Shown here piece after piece: positions 54,438 to 63,877 of a stretch of 64,000 nucleotides of DNA (position 1 is its first letter; every line of letters begins with the position of its first letter). Source of the DNA: Pseudomonadota bacterium (GTDB lineage Bacteria > Pseudomonadota > Gammaproteobacteria > Burkholderiales > Burkholderiaceae_F); assembly GCA_029778535.1 (NCBI GenBank), contig JAKOQB010000172.1:1-64000 (forward strand), in the 5' to 3' direction. The notes below the pieces were generated by a model, which was not told where the DNA came from, made no database searches, and saw only the letters and a program-made list of their open reading frames with translations. The translations under genes and the position numbers were made by a program.

Positions 54438-56318
54438 TCACGGCTTCTCGTTCAGCTTCGCGCGCAATGCGTCGACCACGTTGGCGGGCTTGATCGGCTG
54501 CCCGCGCGCCTCGCTCCAGCAGTCGACGTCGACCAGGTAGCGGGATCGAAGCATCAGCGCCAGCGCCGAATAGCGGCGGTTGTCGGCGTCGATCAGTTCG
54601 TCCTCCATGCGATCGGACCAGTTGCCCTCGATCGTCATCACCTTGCGGAAGCGCTTCATGATCTCGCCGATGCCGGAGGCCATCGGCTGCAGGAAGCGCA
54701 GGTGCAGCGACGACACCTTCAGTCCCTCGGCGCGCAGCCGGTCGACCGCTTCCTCGATCACGCCCTGCGTGCTGCCCCAGCCGACGACGAGAAGTTCACC
54801 TTCAGGATCGCCGTAGACCGGCGGCGTCTTAAGCGTCTTCTGCAGCGCGGCCAGCTTGAGGCTGCGCATCCGCAGGCCTTCCTCGTTGCTCGCCGGGTCG
54901 TACGCGACCTTGCTGGCGCGGTCGTGCGCCAGCCCGGTGATCGTGTGCATGCCGTTGGGCTGGCCCGGCACGTAGCGGCGCGCGATGCCGGTGACCGGAT
55001 CCCAGTCATACGGCTTTGCGCCCACGGGCACCGGCGCCTGGTCGATCGGCGGCGCCAGCCAGTCGTCGCGGAAGTTCGGCCGCGGGAACGGCTGCTGCGC
55101 GGTCGCGAGGCTCGCATCCGACAGCACGACGACCACCATGTTGAAGGTCTCGGCGATCTTGCGCGCGGTGATCATCGAGTAGAAGCAGTCCTCGATGCCC
55201 GACACCGCCATCACCACCTTCGGCGCGTCGCCGTGCGAGCCGAACACCGAGGCCAGGAGGTCGCCCTGTTCGACCTTGGTCGGCTGGCCCGTGCTCGGGC
55301 CGCCGCGCTGCACGTTGACGACGACCAGCGGAATCTCTGCCATCACCGCCAGGCCGATGCCTTCCTGCTTCAGCGAGTAGCCCGGCCCCGACGTGATCGT
55401 GACCGCGCAGCGGCCGGCGTACGAGGCCCCGATCGCGAACGCGCACGCGGCGATCTCGTCCTCAGCCTGGTGCACCAGCCCGCCGACGCGCTCGAAGCAC
55501 TCCGAAAGATAGTGCGAGGCCGAGGTCGCCGGCGTGATCGGATACATCGCGCAGATGTCCATGCCGGAGGCGAGCACGCCGAGCGCGATCGCCGTGTTGC
55601 CGTTGACGACGATCTGCGGAACGCTCGCGCGCTGCGCCGGGATCGAGTATTTGAAATCGAGGTTCTTCTCCGCCCACGCGTAGCCGGCTTCGAGCAGCCC
55701 CTGGTTGACGCGGATGATCTTGTCTTCCTTCTTGCCGAAGGTCAGCGCGACCTGCTCGCGCGCGAGCCCGAGGTCGAAGCTGTAGATGCTCGACAGGATG
55801 CCGAGCACGAACATGTTCTTGCCGCGCTTGGCGTCGGCCATCAGCGCGCGGCATTCGCGCTCCAGCGGCACCTCGATCACGCGGTAGCCGTCCTTCAGCA
55901 GCGCGTCGACGGTTTCCGTGTACGACTTGACGATCGCCGGATCGCGATGTTCACGCCACATGCTTTCCAGCAGGATGGTGGCGCCCTTCTTCAGTTCGCC
56001 CGCGCGCACGCGGCCGAGCAGCACCTGTTCGTTGAACGCGACCGCCAGATCGGTTTCGTCGCCGCCGTTGGTCACGCGCTTCGAACCGATGCGGATGCGG
56101 ATGCCGCTGGCGCCGGCCACGCTCCGCGCCGGCGGCTGGATCTCGGCCGGGATGATCTCCACCGTCCAGATGCCGTTGCCGCTGCGCGCGGCGATCGCGG
56201 CGAGCGACTGGCCGCAGCGCTGCGCGCCTTCGCCGGAGTCGCTGATCACCTCCACGATGTGTTCGTTGAGGACGGTCGCGGATTTGGCAACCGGTCGTTC
56301 GAGGACGGCGGCGTTCAT
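54438..56318 (-). CDS. 2-oxoacid:ferredoxin oxidoreductase gamma-alpha fusion subunit (system 1)
   Basis: A 626-residue subunit: gamma domain at about 15-195 (EVISDSGEGAQRCGQSLA), alpha domain at about 225-600 (GNTAIALGVLASGMDICAMY, YPITPATSASHYL, TITSGPGYSLKQEGIGLA, VVNVQRGGPSTGQPT). It binds the 2-oxoacid and CoA side of the reaction with the beta subunit. The ATG shown was chosen because the frame upstream enters the next gene's repeat gap. It is 101 bases from the glutamate-synthase-like flavoprotein gene. Confidence 0.92.
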   Translation of the reverse strand: MNAAVLERPVAKSATVLNEHIVEVISDSGEGAQRCGQSLAAIAARSGNGIWTVEIIPAEIQPPARSVAGASGIRIRIGSKRVTNGGDETDLAVAFNEQVLLGRVRAGELKKGATILLESMWREHRDPAIVKSYTETVDALLKDGYRVIEVPLERECRALMADAKRGKNMFVLGILSSIYSFDLGLAREQVALTFGKKEDKIIRVNQGLLEAGYAWAEKNLDFKYSIPAQRASVPQIVVNGNTAIALGVLASGMDICAMYPITPATSASHYLSECFERVGGLVHQAEDEIAACAFAIGASYAGRCAVTITSGPGYSLKQEGIGLAVMAEIPLVVVNVQRGGPSTGQPTKVEQGDLLASVFGSHGDAPKVVMAVSGIEDCFYSMITARKIAETFNMVVVVLSDASLATAQQPFPRPNFRDDWLAPPIDQAPVPVGAKPYDWDPVTGIARRYVPGQPNGMHTITGLAHDRASKVAYDPASNEEGLRMRSLKLAALQKTLKTPPVYGDPEGELLVVGWGSTQGVIEEAVDRLRAEGLKVSSLHLRFLQPMASGIGEIMKRFRKVMTIEGNWSDRMEDELIDADNRRYSALALMLRSRYLVDVDCWSEARGQPIKPANVVDALRAKLNEKP

Positions 56319-56330
56319 CGGGCTGGTCTT

Positions 56331-56403
56331 CCGTCGCCCCGGCGCAGGCCGGGGCCTAAGTTCAACCGCTGCGAATTGGGCCCCGGCCTGCGCCGGGGCG
56401 ACG
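56331..56403. repeat. Palindromic repeat, class A, near-perfect copy
   Basis: CGTCGCCCCGGCGCAGGCCG and the opposing CGGCCTGCGCCGGGGCGACG form arms of about 26 bases around loop AAGTTCAACCGCTGCGAATT. It is the most complete copy in the window and lies between the flavoprotein and gamma-alpha subunit genes of system 1. Confidence 0.9.
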
Positions 56404-56419
56404 TGCCAAGTGAGTTCAT

Positions 56420-57925
56420 CTACGCGATCCGCACACGCGCAAAGTTGTGTTCGTTGCGATCGATGCCGAAGCGGCGCGCGGCGGTCTCCGGTGCGGGCTG
56501 GTAGACGACATCGCTGTCGCGCAGCCCCAGATACGCCTTCATCGAGCGCGCCGCCTTGCGGCCCGCGCCCATCGCCTCGATCACCGTTGCAGCCCCCGTG
56601 ACGATGTCGCCGCCGGCGTACACGCCGGCGATCGAGGTCGCGAGGTTGTCGTCCGTGGCGATGTAGCCCCACTTGCTCAGCTTCAGCTTCGACGTCTGGC
56701 CGATGATCGGATTGGCGTTGGTGCCGATCGCGAACACCACGCTGTCGCAGACGAACTCGAACTCGCTGCCGGGCACCGGCACCGGGCGGCGGCGGCCGGA
56801 CTCGTCGGGCTCGCCGAGCTCCATCTTCACGCACCTCAGCGCGCGCACGTTGTTGTTGGCGTCGCCGAGGATCTCGACCGGGCTGGTCAGCCAGTTGAAG
56901 TCGATGCCTTCTTCCTCGGCATGATGGATCTCCTCAACCCGCGCCGGCGCTTCCTTCTTCGAGCGGCGGTAGATGCAGTGCACGCTTTCGGCGCCCAGCC
57001 GCAGCGACACGCGCAGCGCGTCCATCGCGGTGTTGCCGGCGCCGATCACCGCGACGTGCTTGCCCGGCTGCAGCGGCGTATCGAAGTTCGGGAAATCGCG
57101 CGCGCGCATCAGGTTGCAGCGCGTGAGCAGCTCGTTGGCCGACAGCACGCCGTTGAGCGATTCGCCCGGGATGCCCATGAAGCTCGGGTAGCCCGCGCCG
57201 GTGCCGATGAACACCGCGTGGAACCCCATCTCGGTGATCATGTGCTCGATCGTGAACAGCCGGCCCACAAGCGTGTTGCACTCGAAGCGCACGCCGAGTT
57301 GCCTGAGCTTGTCGATCTCGGCGTCGATCACCTCGTTCGGGAGGCGAAAGTCGGGGATGCCGTACTTCAGCACGCCGCCCGGCGTGTGGAACGCCTCGTA
57401 GACGACGACCTCGCAGCCGGCCTTTGCCATGTCCGCCGCGCACGCCATTCCCGCGGGGCCCGCGCCGACGATGCCGACGCGAAAGCCGCTCGGCTCGATG
57501 TACGGCACGTTGGCCCAGCCTTCCTTGATCGCCAGGTCGCCGACGAAGCGCTCGAGCCGCCCGATCGCCACCGGCTCGAGCGTGTCGCCCACGGTGCACA
57601 CGCCTTCGCACTGGTTTTCCTGCGGGCACACGCGGCCGCAGATCGACGGCAGCAGGTTGGTGTCTGTGATGATGTCGTACGCGCCGTGGTAATGCTTGTC
57701 GGCGATCTTCTGGATGAACGCCGGGATGTCGATGCCGACCGGGCAGCCGCGCACGCACGGCTCGTCCGGGCACTGCAGGCAGCGCTCGGCTTCGCGCTGC
57801 GCGTCGGCGAGGCTGTAGCCGCACGCGACCTCCAGGAAATTCTTCGCGCGCTCGCGCGGATCCTGCTCCGGCATCGGCGTGCGTTCCTGCGGGATCGTGC
57901 GGATCGTCTTCTTCCTTGCTGCCAT
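56420..57925 (-). CDS. NADPH-dependent glutamate synthase beta-like flavoprotein (NfnB/SudA-like)
   Basis: A 501-residue FAD protein with N-terminal iron-sulfur ligands (CLQCPDEPCVRGCPVGIDIP at about 49-68 and CGRVCPQENQCEGVC at about 95-109), an FAD motif VGIVGAGPAGMACAADM near 149 and an NAD(P) motif VAVIGAGNTAMDALR near 292. This matches NfnB/SudA and GltD. It starts five bases after the partner FAD/NAD gene. Together the pair would move electrons between NAD(P)H and ferredoxin, possibly by bifurcation, alongside the OFOR of system 1. Confidence 0.9.
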   Translation of the reverse strand: MAARKKTIRTIPQERTPMPEQDPRERAKNFLEVACGYSLADAQREAERCLQCPDEPCVRGCPVGIDIPAFIQKIADKHYHGAYDIITDTNLLPSICGRVCPQENQCEGVCTVGDTLEPVAIGRLERFVGDLAIKEGWANVPYIEPSGFRVGIVGAGPAGMACAADMAKAGCEVVVYEAFHTPGGVLKYGIPDFRLPNEVIDAEIDKLRQLGVRFECNTLVGRLFTIEHMITEMGFHAVFIGTGAGYPSFMGIPGESLNGVLSANELLTRCNLMRARDFPNFDTPLQPGKHVAVIGAGNTAMDALRVSLRLGAESVHCIYRRSKKEAPARVEEIHHAEEEGIDFNWLTSPVEILGDANNNVRALRCVKMELGEPDESGRRRPVPVPGSEFEFVCDSVVFAIGTNANPIIGQTSKLKLSKWGYIATDDNLATSIAGVYAGGDIVTGAATVIEAMGAGRKAARSMKAYLGLRDSDVVYQPAPETAARRFGIDRNEHNFARVRIA

Positions 57926-57930
57926 CGTGC

Positions 57931-58851
57931 TCACCCGTCGGTCGAAGGCCGGTCGAGTTCCATGCGCTCGACCTGCGGTTCGGCGATTGCGCTCAACCGG
58001 CAGCTCTCCTGCCACTTCAGCATTGCCTTCTGCTCCGCGGGCTTGAAGCGGCCCAGCCGCGCCATCAGGTCGTCGAAGTCGACCTGATGGCCATCGAAGT
58101 CGGGGCCGTCGACGCAGGCGAACTTCACCTGGTCGCCGATCTTCACCCGGCAGCCGCCGCACATGCCGGTGCCGTCGACCATCACCGGATTGAGGCTCAC
58201 GACGGTCCTGATCTTGTGCGCGCGCGTGGCCTCCGCGCAGCCCTTCATCATGATGGGCGGGCCGATCGCGACCACTTCGTCGATGTCCCTGTGCCGCGCG
58301 ATCGCCTGCTTGATCCCTTCGGTGACGAGGCCCTTGAGGCCCGCCGATCCGTCGTCGGTGCAGACGATCAGCTCGTCGCACACGGCCGCGAACTTGTCCT
58401 GCCAGAAGATCAGGTTGCGGTTGCGAAAGCCGATCACGCCGATCACGTAGGCGCCGCATTCCTTGTAGGCGCGCGCCTGCGGATAGATCGGCGCCACGCC
58501 AAGCCCGCCGCCGACGCACACCACCTTCTTCGCGGCGCCGATGTGGCTCGGGATTCCCATCGGCCCGACCACCGCGAAGAGCGTGGTGCCGACACGGCAG
58601 TTCTGCTGCATCTCGCGCGTCGTCTTGCCGACCGCCTGGATCACGAGGGTGATCGTTCCCTTGTCGCGGTCGAAGTCGGCGATCGTCAGCGGGATGCGCT
58701 CGCCGTGCTCGTGCTCCATCACGATCACGAACTGGCCGGGCCTGGCGGCGCGGGCCAGCAGTGGATGCGCCACCTCGAGCAGGTAGGTGACGTCCGAAAA
58801 GTCCTCGCGCGCGACGATGCGGTACGCGGCGTCCGTGTTCGCATGCGCCAT
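57931..58851 (-). CDS. Sulfide dehydrogenase/NfnA-like FAD/NAD-binding subunit
   Basis: A 306-residue ferredoxin-NADP-reductase-type subunit: FAD domain at about 10-100 (ERIPLTIADFDRDKGTI), NAD domain with VVCVGGGLGVAPIYPQ near 109-124, and a C-terminal [2Fe-2S] set in MCGGCRVKIGDQVKFACVDG. NfnA, SudB and PyrK relatives share this layout. With the downstream flavoprotein it makes an NfnAB/SudAB-like complex. It is the first gene of the system 1 run; the 158 bases upstream hold no other gene. Confidence 0.9.
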   Translation of the reverse strand: MAHANTDAAYRIVAREDFSDVTYLLEVAHPLLARAARPGQFVIVMEHEHGERIPLTIADFDRDKGTITLVIQAVGKTTREMQQNCRVGTTLFAVVGPMGIPSHIGAAKKVVCVGGGLGVAPIYPQARAYKECGAYVIGVIGFRNRNLIFWQDKFAAVCDELIVCTDDGSAGLKGLVTEGIKQAIARHRDIDEVVAIGPPIMMKGCAEATRAHKIRTVVSLNPVMVDGTGMCGGCRVKIGDQVKFACVDGPDFDGHQVDFDDLMARLGRFKPAEQKAMLKWQESCRLSAIAEPQVERMELDRPSTDG

Positions 58852-59009
58852 GCGGGTCTCCCAGTTGCGCGGTTCTCCGCGCGCCCGCGGCTGCGGCTCG
58901 CGCGGCGATGAGGCGAACTACCTCACGTAGGCCGCAGCTTCATGCGAGCGGCGCCGGCTGGTATTGATCTTCGGCAAGCAACGTCGGATGCGCGCCGGCG
59001 GCGTGGCGC

Positions 59010-60065
59010 TCAGATCAGTTCGGCGTTCAGCGCCTGCAGCGCGGCGGCGCCGGGACACAGCTCCGCTTCGCCGAGACGGGCGAGCGGCGTTTCGACGGTG
59101 TTCAGGTGCTCGTGCAGATCGTCGGCCGACGGGTCGACGAACAGCAGCCCGGTCACGATCTCGCCGCGCGCATGATGCTGGTAGATATGGCTGATCGCCG
59201 CGAGGCGGTCGCAGGGATCGTAGCCGTCGGCGAGCTTGCGCAGCCGCAGGGTGCTGCCGTCGTGCTGTGTGATCTCGATCACTTCGCCCGGCTCGTAGCG
59301 GGCGGTGATCACGTCGCGCTTCGGCACAAAGTCGAGCCGGTTGACCGCGTCGTTGTGCGCGCGGACGTAGTCATAGCTCTTGGTGCTGCCGGGGTGGTTG
59401 TTGAACGCGACGCACGGGCTGATGACGTCGATCAGCGCGGCGCCGCGGTGATTGAGCGCGCCCTTGATCAGCGGCACCAGCTGTTCCTTGTCGCCGGAGA
59501 AGCTGCGCCCGACGTAGGTCACGCCGATCTGCAGCGCCAGTGAAACCATGTCGATCGGCGCGTCACGATTCATTGCGCCGCGCTTGGACTTCGAGCCCGC
59601 ATCGGCGGTGGCGGAGAACTGGCCCTTGGTGAGGCCGTAGACGCCGTTGTTCTCGCAGATGTAGGTCATGTTGACGCCGCGCCGGATCAGATGCGCGAAC
59701 TGGCCCAGCCCGATCGACGCCGAGTCGCCGTCGCCCGACACGCCGAGGTAGATCAATTCCCGATTGGCCAGATTCGCGCCGGTCAGCACCGACGGCATGC
59801 GGCCGTGCACCGAGTTGAATCCGTGCGAATTGCCGAGGAAATAGTCGGGCGTCTTCGACGAGCAGCCGATGCCGGAAAGTTTCGCGACCCGATGCGGCTC
59901 GATCGCCAGCTCCCAGCACGCCTGGATGATCGCGGCCGAGATCGAATCGTGGCCGCAGCCGGCGCACAGCGTCGAAATCTTTCCTTCGTAATCGCGCCGC
60001 GTGTACCCGAGCCGGTTGGTCGGCAATGTCGGGTGGTGCAGGGTGGGTTTGGTGAGGTAGGTCAT
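59010..60065 (-). CDS. korB: 2-oxoglutarate:acceptor oxidoreductase beta subunit (system 2)
   Basis: A 351-residue thiamine diphosphate subunit: CAGCGHDSISAA near 34-45, GIGCSSKTPDYF near 65-76 and VSGDGDSASIG near 108-118. It differs clearly from the beta subunit of system 1, having a longer C terminus. Its ATG is directly preceded by repeat DNA (GCTGCCGACTCTC) with no ribosome-binding site. The three genes of this operon fit the 38, 66 and 65 kDa subunits I recall for the Azoarcus 2-oxoglutarate:NADP+ oxidoreductase. Confidence 0.9.
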   Translation of the reverse strand: MTYLTKPTLHHPTLPTNRLGYTRRDYEGKISTLCAGCGHDSISAAIIQACWELAIEPHRVAKLSGIGCSSKTPDYFLGNSHGFNSVHGRMPSVLTGANLANRELIYLGVSGDGDSASIGLGQFAHLIRRGVNMTYICENNGVYGLTKGQFSATADAGSKSKRGAMNRDAPIDMVSLALQIGVTYVGRSFSGDKEQLVPLIKGALNHRGAALIDVISPCVAFNNHPGSTKSYDYVRAHNDAVNRLDFVPKRDVITARYEPGEVIEITQHDGSTLRLRKLADGYDPCDRLAAISHIYQHHARGEIVTGLLFVDPSADDLHEHLNTVETPLARLGEAELCPGAAALQALNAELI

Positions 60066-60211
60066 GAGAGTCGGCAGCTTTCAGTCGGCAGTCGGTAGCC
60101 TTGAGTCGGCAGTCGGCAGCGTCTTGCGCTATTCGGCCGCGTTGGCGCCACGCGGCGCTGAACCGGCGACGGCACGCAGGCTGCCGACTGCGGACTGCCG
60201 ACTGCCGACCA
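60064..60211. repeat. Clustered GTCGGCAGTCGGCAG repeats
   Basis: On the left, GTCGGCAG units recur about five times (CAGTCGGCAGTCGGTAG, GAGTCGGCAGTCGGCAG). On the right, the inverse CTGCCGACTGCGGACTGCCG and ACTGCCGACC occur. The two sides can pair. The left side fills the 63-base gap before korB, and the right side forms the last codons of korA. Confidence 0.85.
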
Positions 60212-62057
60212 TCTTTCCGATGGCGCCCGCGATGAAGCGCGCGGTGACCGGCGTGCCGTCGTAGTGCAGGACAGGGACCAGCTTCGCCGGATCGATCTCG
60301 AGTTCGTTGACCAGCAGCGTTCGCAGCTGCCCGTCGCGGTTCTGCTCGACCACGAACACCGTGTCGTGCTCGGCGATGAACTGCGCGACCGAATCGGTGA
60401 ACGGGAATGCGCGCACGCGCAGCCGGTCCAGATGGAGGCCGTCGGCCTCGAGCATGCCGATCGCCTCGCTCATCGCCGGGCTGGTCGAGCCGAAATAGAT
60501 GGCGCCGCAACGCGACTTCTGCGACGCGCGGCGAACGACCGGCTGCGGCACCAGCTTCTTCGCGGTCGCGAACTTCTTCAGCAGCCGCTCCATGTTGTAC
60601 ACGTAGTCGGGCCCGGCTTCGGAATAGCGCGCGTACGCGTCCTTGGTGGTGCCGCGCGTGAAGTACGCGCCCCGGGTCGGATGCGTCGCGGGCAGCGTGC
60701 GCCACGGAATCCCGTCGCCATCGACGTCGAGGTAACGGCCGAAGAACTTGCGGCTCGTCTCCAATTGCGCGGCCGTCATCAGCTTGCCGCGGTCGTAGCG
60801 ACGCGAGTCGTCCCACGCCAGCGGCGCGCACAGCCGGTGGTTCATGCCGATGTCCAGATCGCTCATCACGAAGATCGGCGTCTGCAGCCGGTCGGCGAGA
60901 TCGAGCGCGGCGGCGGAAAAATCGAAGCACTCGCGCGGATCCTCCGGAAACAGCAGCACGTGCCGGGTGTCGCCGTGCGACGCATACGCGCACGACAGCA
61001 GATCGGCCTGCTGCGTGCGCGTCGGCATGCCGGTCGAAGGTCCGCCGCGCTGCACGTCGATGATCACGGCGGGGATCTCGGCGAAGTACGCGAGCCCGAT
61101 GAACTCCTGCATCAGCGAGATGCCCGGGCCCGAGGTCGCGGTGAACGCGCGCGCGCCGTTCCACCCGGCGCCGATCACAATGCCGATCGAGGCCAGCTCG
61201 TCCTCCGCCTGAACGATCGCATAGCGGTTCCTGCCGGTCGCCTTGTCGACGCGGTAGCGCGCGCAGTACTTCTGGAACGCCTCGGCCAGCGACGACGACG
61301 GCGTGATCGGGTACCACGCGCACACGGTGGCGCCGCCGTACACGCAGCCGAGCGCCGCTGCGGCGTTGCCTTCGATGAAGATCCGATCGCCGACCGCGTT
61401 GCGGCGCTCCACGCGCAGGCCGAGCGTGTCGTCGAGGTGCTCGCGGCCGTAGTGCAGGCCGGTCATGAACGCCTCGAGGTTCGGCTGCATCAGCCTGTCC
61501 TTGCCCTTGTATTGCTCGCCGAGCAGTTGCGCGATCACCTCCGGCTCGAGGCCGAGCATCGCCGACAGCGCGCCGACGTACATGATGTTCTTCAGCAGCT
61601 GCCGCTCTTTCGGGTCGGAGAACTTCCCCGCCGCCATCTCGGTGAGCGGCACGCCGATCACGTGGATGTCGGAGCGGAACTTCGACGGAGGCAGCGGCTT
61701 GGTGCTGTCGTAGAAGAGATACCCGCCGGGCTCGATCTCTGCCACGTCCTTGTCCCACGTCTGCGGATTCATCGCCACCAGCAGGTCGACGCCGCCGCGC
61801 CGGCCGAGATGGCCCTGCTCGGTCACGCGCACCTCGTACCAGGTCGGCAGGCCCTGGATGTTGGACGGGAAGATGTTGCGCGGCGAGACCGGCACGCCCA
61901 TACGCAGGATGCTGCGCGCGAACAGTTCGTTGGCGCTGGCCGAGCCCGAGCCGTTGACGTTGGCGAACTTGACGACGAAGTCGTTGACCGCGGTGATCCG
62001 GCGCGGGCGCGCAACCGCGTACCGCGTTTCGAGGCTGCCTCGATCGGGTGCGCTCAT
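60129..62057 (-). CDS. korA: 2-oxoglutarate:acceptor oxidoreductase gamma-alpha fusion subunit (system 2)
   Basis: A 642-residue subunit: gamma domain at about 20-200 (NVNGSGSASANELFARSI), alpha domain at about 225-610 (GNAAAALGCVYGGATVCAWY, YPITPSSSLAEAF, TSGPGISLMQEFIGLA, DVQRGGPSTGMPT). The ATG overlaps the upstream flavoprotein stop (TGATG). The last 20 or so residues (VGSRQSAVGSLRAVAGSAPR) are encoded by the repeat cluster and are unlikely to be part of the fold. A cysteine-free N-terminal region shows that the iron-sulfur carrier is the partner flavoprotein. Confidence 0.92.
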   Translation of the reverse strand: MSAPDRGSLETRYAVARPRRITAVNDFVVKFANVNGSGSASANELFARSILRMGVPVSPRNIFPSNIQGLPTWYEVRVTEQGHLGRRGGVDLLVAMNPQTWDKDVAEIEPGGYLFYDSTKPLPPSKFRSDIHVIGVPLTEMAAGKFSDPKERQLLKNIMYVGALSAMLGLEPEVIAQLLGEQYKGKDRLMQPNLEAFMTGLHYGREHLDDTLGLRVERRNAVGDRIFIEGNAAAALGCVYGGATVCAWYPITPSSSLAEAFQKYCARYRVDKATGRNRYAIVQAEDELASIGIVIGAGWNGARAFTATSGPGISLMQEFIGLAYFAEIPAVIIDVQRGGPSTGMPTRTQQADLLSCAYASHGDTRHVLLFPEDPRECFDFSAAALDLADRLQTPIFVMSDLDIGMNHRLCAPLAWDDSRRYDRGKLMTAAQLETSRKFFGRYLDVDGDGIPWRTLPATHPTRGAYFTRGTTKDAYARYSEAGPDYVYNMERLLKKFATAKKLVPQPVVRRASQKSRCGAIYFGSTSPAMSEAIGMLEADGLHLDRLRVRAFPFTDSVAQFIAEHDTVFVVEQNRDGQLRTLLVNELEIDPAKLVPVLHYDGTPVTARFIAGAIGKMVGSRQSAVGSLRAVAGSAPRGANAAE

Positions 62058-63877
62058 CAGGCGGCCTTTCGCCGCGGCGGCCGGCAGGCGCGGCCGGCGT
62101 AGGGCAGATCCAGCATGAACTTCTGCATGTCCCACGCGCCGGTCGGACAGCGTTCCGCGCACAGCCCGCAGTGCAGGCACACGTCCTCGTCCTTGACCAT
62201 CACGCGACCGGTCTTGAGCTGCGGCGACACGTACAGCGACTGATCGCGGTTCGCCGCCGGCGCGCGCAGGCGCGGGCGCAGGTCGTCCTCGGGGCCGTCG
62301 GCGGTGAAGTTGATGCAGTCGGTCGGGCAGATGTCGACGCACGCGTCGCACTCGATGCACAGCGGCGGGTTGAACACCGTCTGCACGTCGCAGTTCAGGC
62401 ACCGCTGCGCTTCCTTCCATGCGGTGGCCGCGTCGAAGCCCAATTCCACTTCGACCTTGATGTTCTTCAGTGTCTGGTTGACGTCGCGCCACGGCACCTT
62501 GTGGCGAGCGTCCGCGGTCACGTCGTTGTCGTAACTCCACTCATGGATGCCCATCTTTTGCGACAGCAGCGTGACGCCGGGAACAGGGCGTTCGCGCACG
62601 TTCTCCGCGTGCAGCAGCTTGTCGATCGAGATCGCCGCCTGGTGGCCGTGCTCGACGGCCCAGATGATGTTCTTCGGGCCGAGCGCGGCGTCACCGCCGA
62701 AGAACACGTTCGACCGCGTCGACTGCAGCGTGACCTGGTCGAGCACCGGCATCCCCGAGCGGTCGAACTCGATGCCGAGGTCGCGTTCGATCCACGGAAA
62801 TGCGTTCTCCTGCCCGACCGCGACCAGCACCTCGTCGCACTCGTAGATCGGGTCAGGCTCGCCGGTCGGCACCAGTTCGCGCCGGCCCTGCGCGTCGTAC
62901 ACCGCCTTGACCTTCTCGAACGACATGCCGATCAGGCGGCCGTCGCGGTGCAGGAACTCCTTCGGCACCAGGTAGTTCAGCATCGGGATGCCCTCGTGCA
63001 TCGCGTCCTCCTTCTCCCACGGCGACGCCTTCATCTCGTCGAAGCCGGAGCGCACGATCACCTTGACGTCCTCGCCTCCGAGCCGGCGCGCGGTGCGGCA
63101 GCAGTCCATCGCGGTGTTGCCGCCGCCGAGAACGATCACGCGCCTGCCGATCCGGTCGACGTGGCCGAATGAGACCGACGCCAGCCAGTCGATGCCGATG
63201 TGAATGTGCGCGGCGGCCTCGGTGCGGCCGGGGATCGTCAGATCGCGTCCGCGCGGCGCGCCGCTGCCGACGAACACGGCGTCGAACCCCCGCGCCAGCA
63301 GCTCCTTCATCGAATCGATCCGCACGCCGGCACGAAAATCGACGCCGAGGCCGAGCACGTAGCCGACCTCCTCGTCGATCACTTGCTCCGGCAGGCGGAA
63401 GCGCGGGATCTGCGAGCGGATCATGCCGCCGGACCTGGCGTCCTGATCGAACAGCGTGACCTCGTAGCCGAGCGGAGTCAGGTCGCGCGCGACGGTCAGC
63501 GATGCCGGGCCCGCGCCGACGCAGGCCACCCGCTTGCCGGTCTTCGGCGACAGCAGCTTCGGCAGCCGCGCGCGGATGTCGTCCTTGCAGTCGGCGGCGA
63601 CGCGTTTAAGGCGGCAGATCGCAACTGGCTCGGGGCGCTCGAGCTGCGCCTGCTCGACACGGCCGCGGCGGCAGGCCGGCTCGCACGGCCGATCGCAGGT
63701 ACGACCGAGAATGCCGGGGAACACGTTGGACTTCCAGTTGACCATGTAGGCGTCCGAGTATTTGCCGGCGGCGATCAGCCGGATGTACTCGGGCACCGGA
63801 GTGTGGGCCGGGCAGGCCCATTGGCAATCGACGACCTTGTGGAAATAGTCGGGATTGCGGATATCGGTCGCTTGCAA
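62057..63877 (-). CDS. FAD-dependent NAD(P) oxidoreductase with ferredoxin domains (system 2)
   Basis: A 606-residue GltD-like electron-transfer subunit. Residues 18-70 carry cysteines CQWACPAHTP and CDRPCEPACRRG; VACVGAGPASLTVARDL near 115 binds FAD; VIVLGGGNTAMDCCR near 247 binds NAD(P). Two ferredoxin motifs close it: CIECDACVDICPTDC and CLHCGLCAERCPTGAW. It would pass electrons from KorAB to NAD(P)+, as the large flavoprotein does in the Azoarcus enzyme. It starts at TTG after AAGGAGAT. It is first of the three-gene operon. Confidence 0.9.
   Translation of the reverse strand: MQATDIRNPDYFHKVVDCQWACPAHTPVPEYIRLIAAGKYSDAYMVNWKSNVFPGILGRTCDRPCEPACRRGRVEQAQLERPEPVAICRLKRVAADCKDDIRARLPKLLSPKTGKRVACVGAGPASLTVARDLTPLGYEVTLFDQDARSGGMIRSQIPRFRLPEQVIDEEVGYVLGLGVDFRAGVRIDSMKELLARGFDAVFVGSGAPRGRDLTIPGRTEAAAHIHIGIDWLASVSFGHVDRIGRRVIVLGGGNTAMDCCRTARRLGGEDVKVIVRSGFDEMKASPWEKEDAMHEGIPMLNYLVPKEFLHRDGRLIGMSFEKVKAVYDAQGRRELVPTGEPDPIYECDEVLVAVGQENAFPWIERDLGIEFDRSGMPVLDQVTLQSTRSNVFFGGDAALGPKNIIWAVEHGHQAAISIDKLLHAENVRERPVPGVTLLSQKMGIHEWSYDNDVTADARHKVPWRDVNQTLKNIKVEVELGFDAATAWKEAQRCLNCDVQTVFNPPLCIECDACVDICPTDCINFTADGPEDDLRPRLRAPAANRDQSLYVSPQLKTGRVMVKDEDVCLHCGLCAERCPTGAWDMQKFMLDLPYAGRACRPPRRKAA

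Noticed and set aside
48945..63877. A reverse TCA cycle for CO2 fixation based on the OFORs and TCA genes
   Set aside because: The window has ordinary citrate synthase and succinate dehydrogenase and no ATP-citrate lyase or fumarate reductase. Use of OFORs in either direction cannot be decided from sequence.
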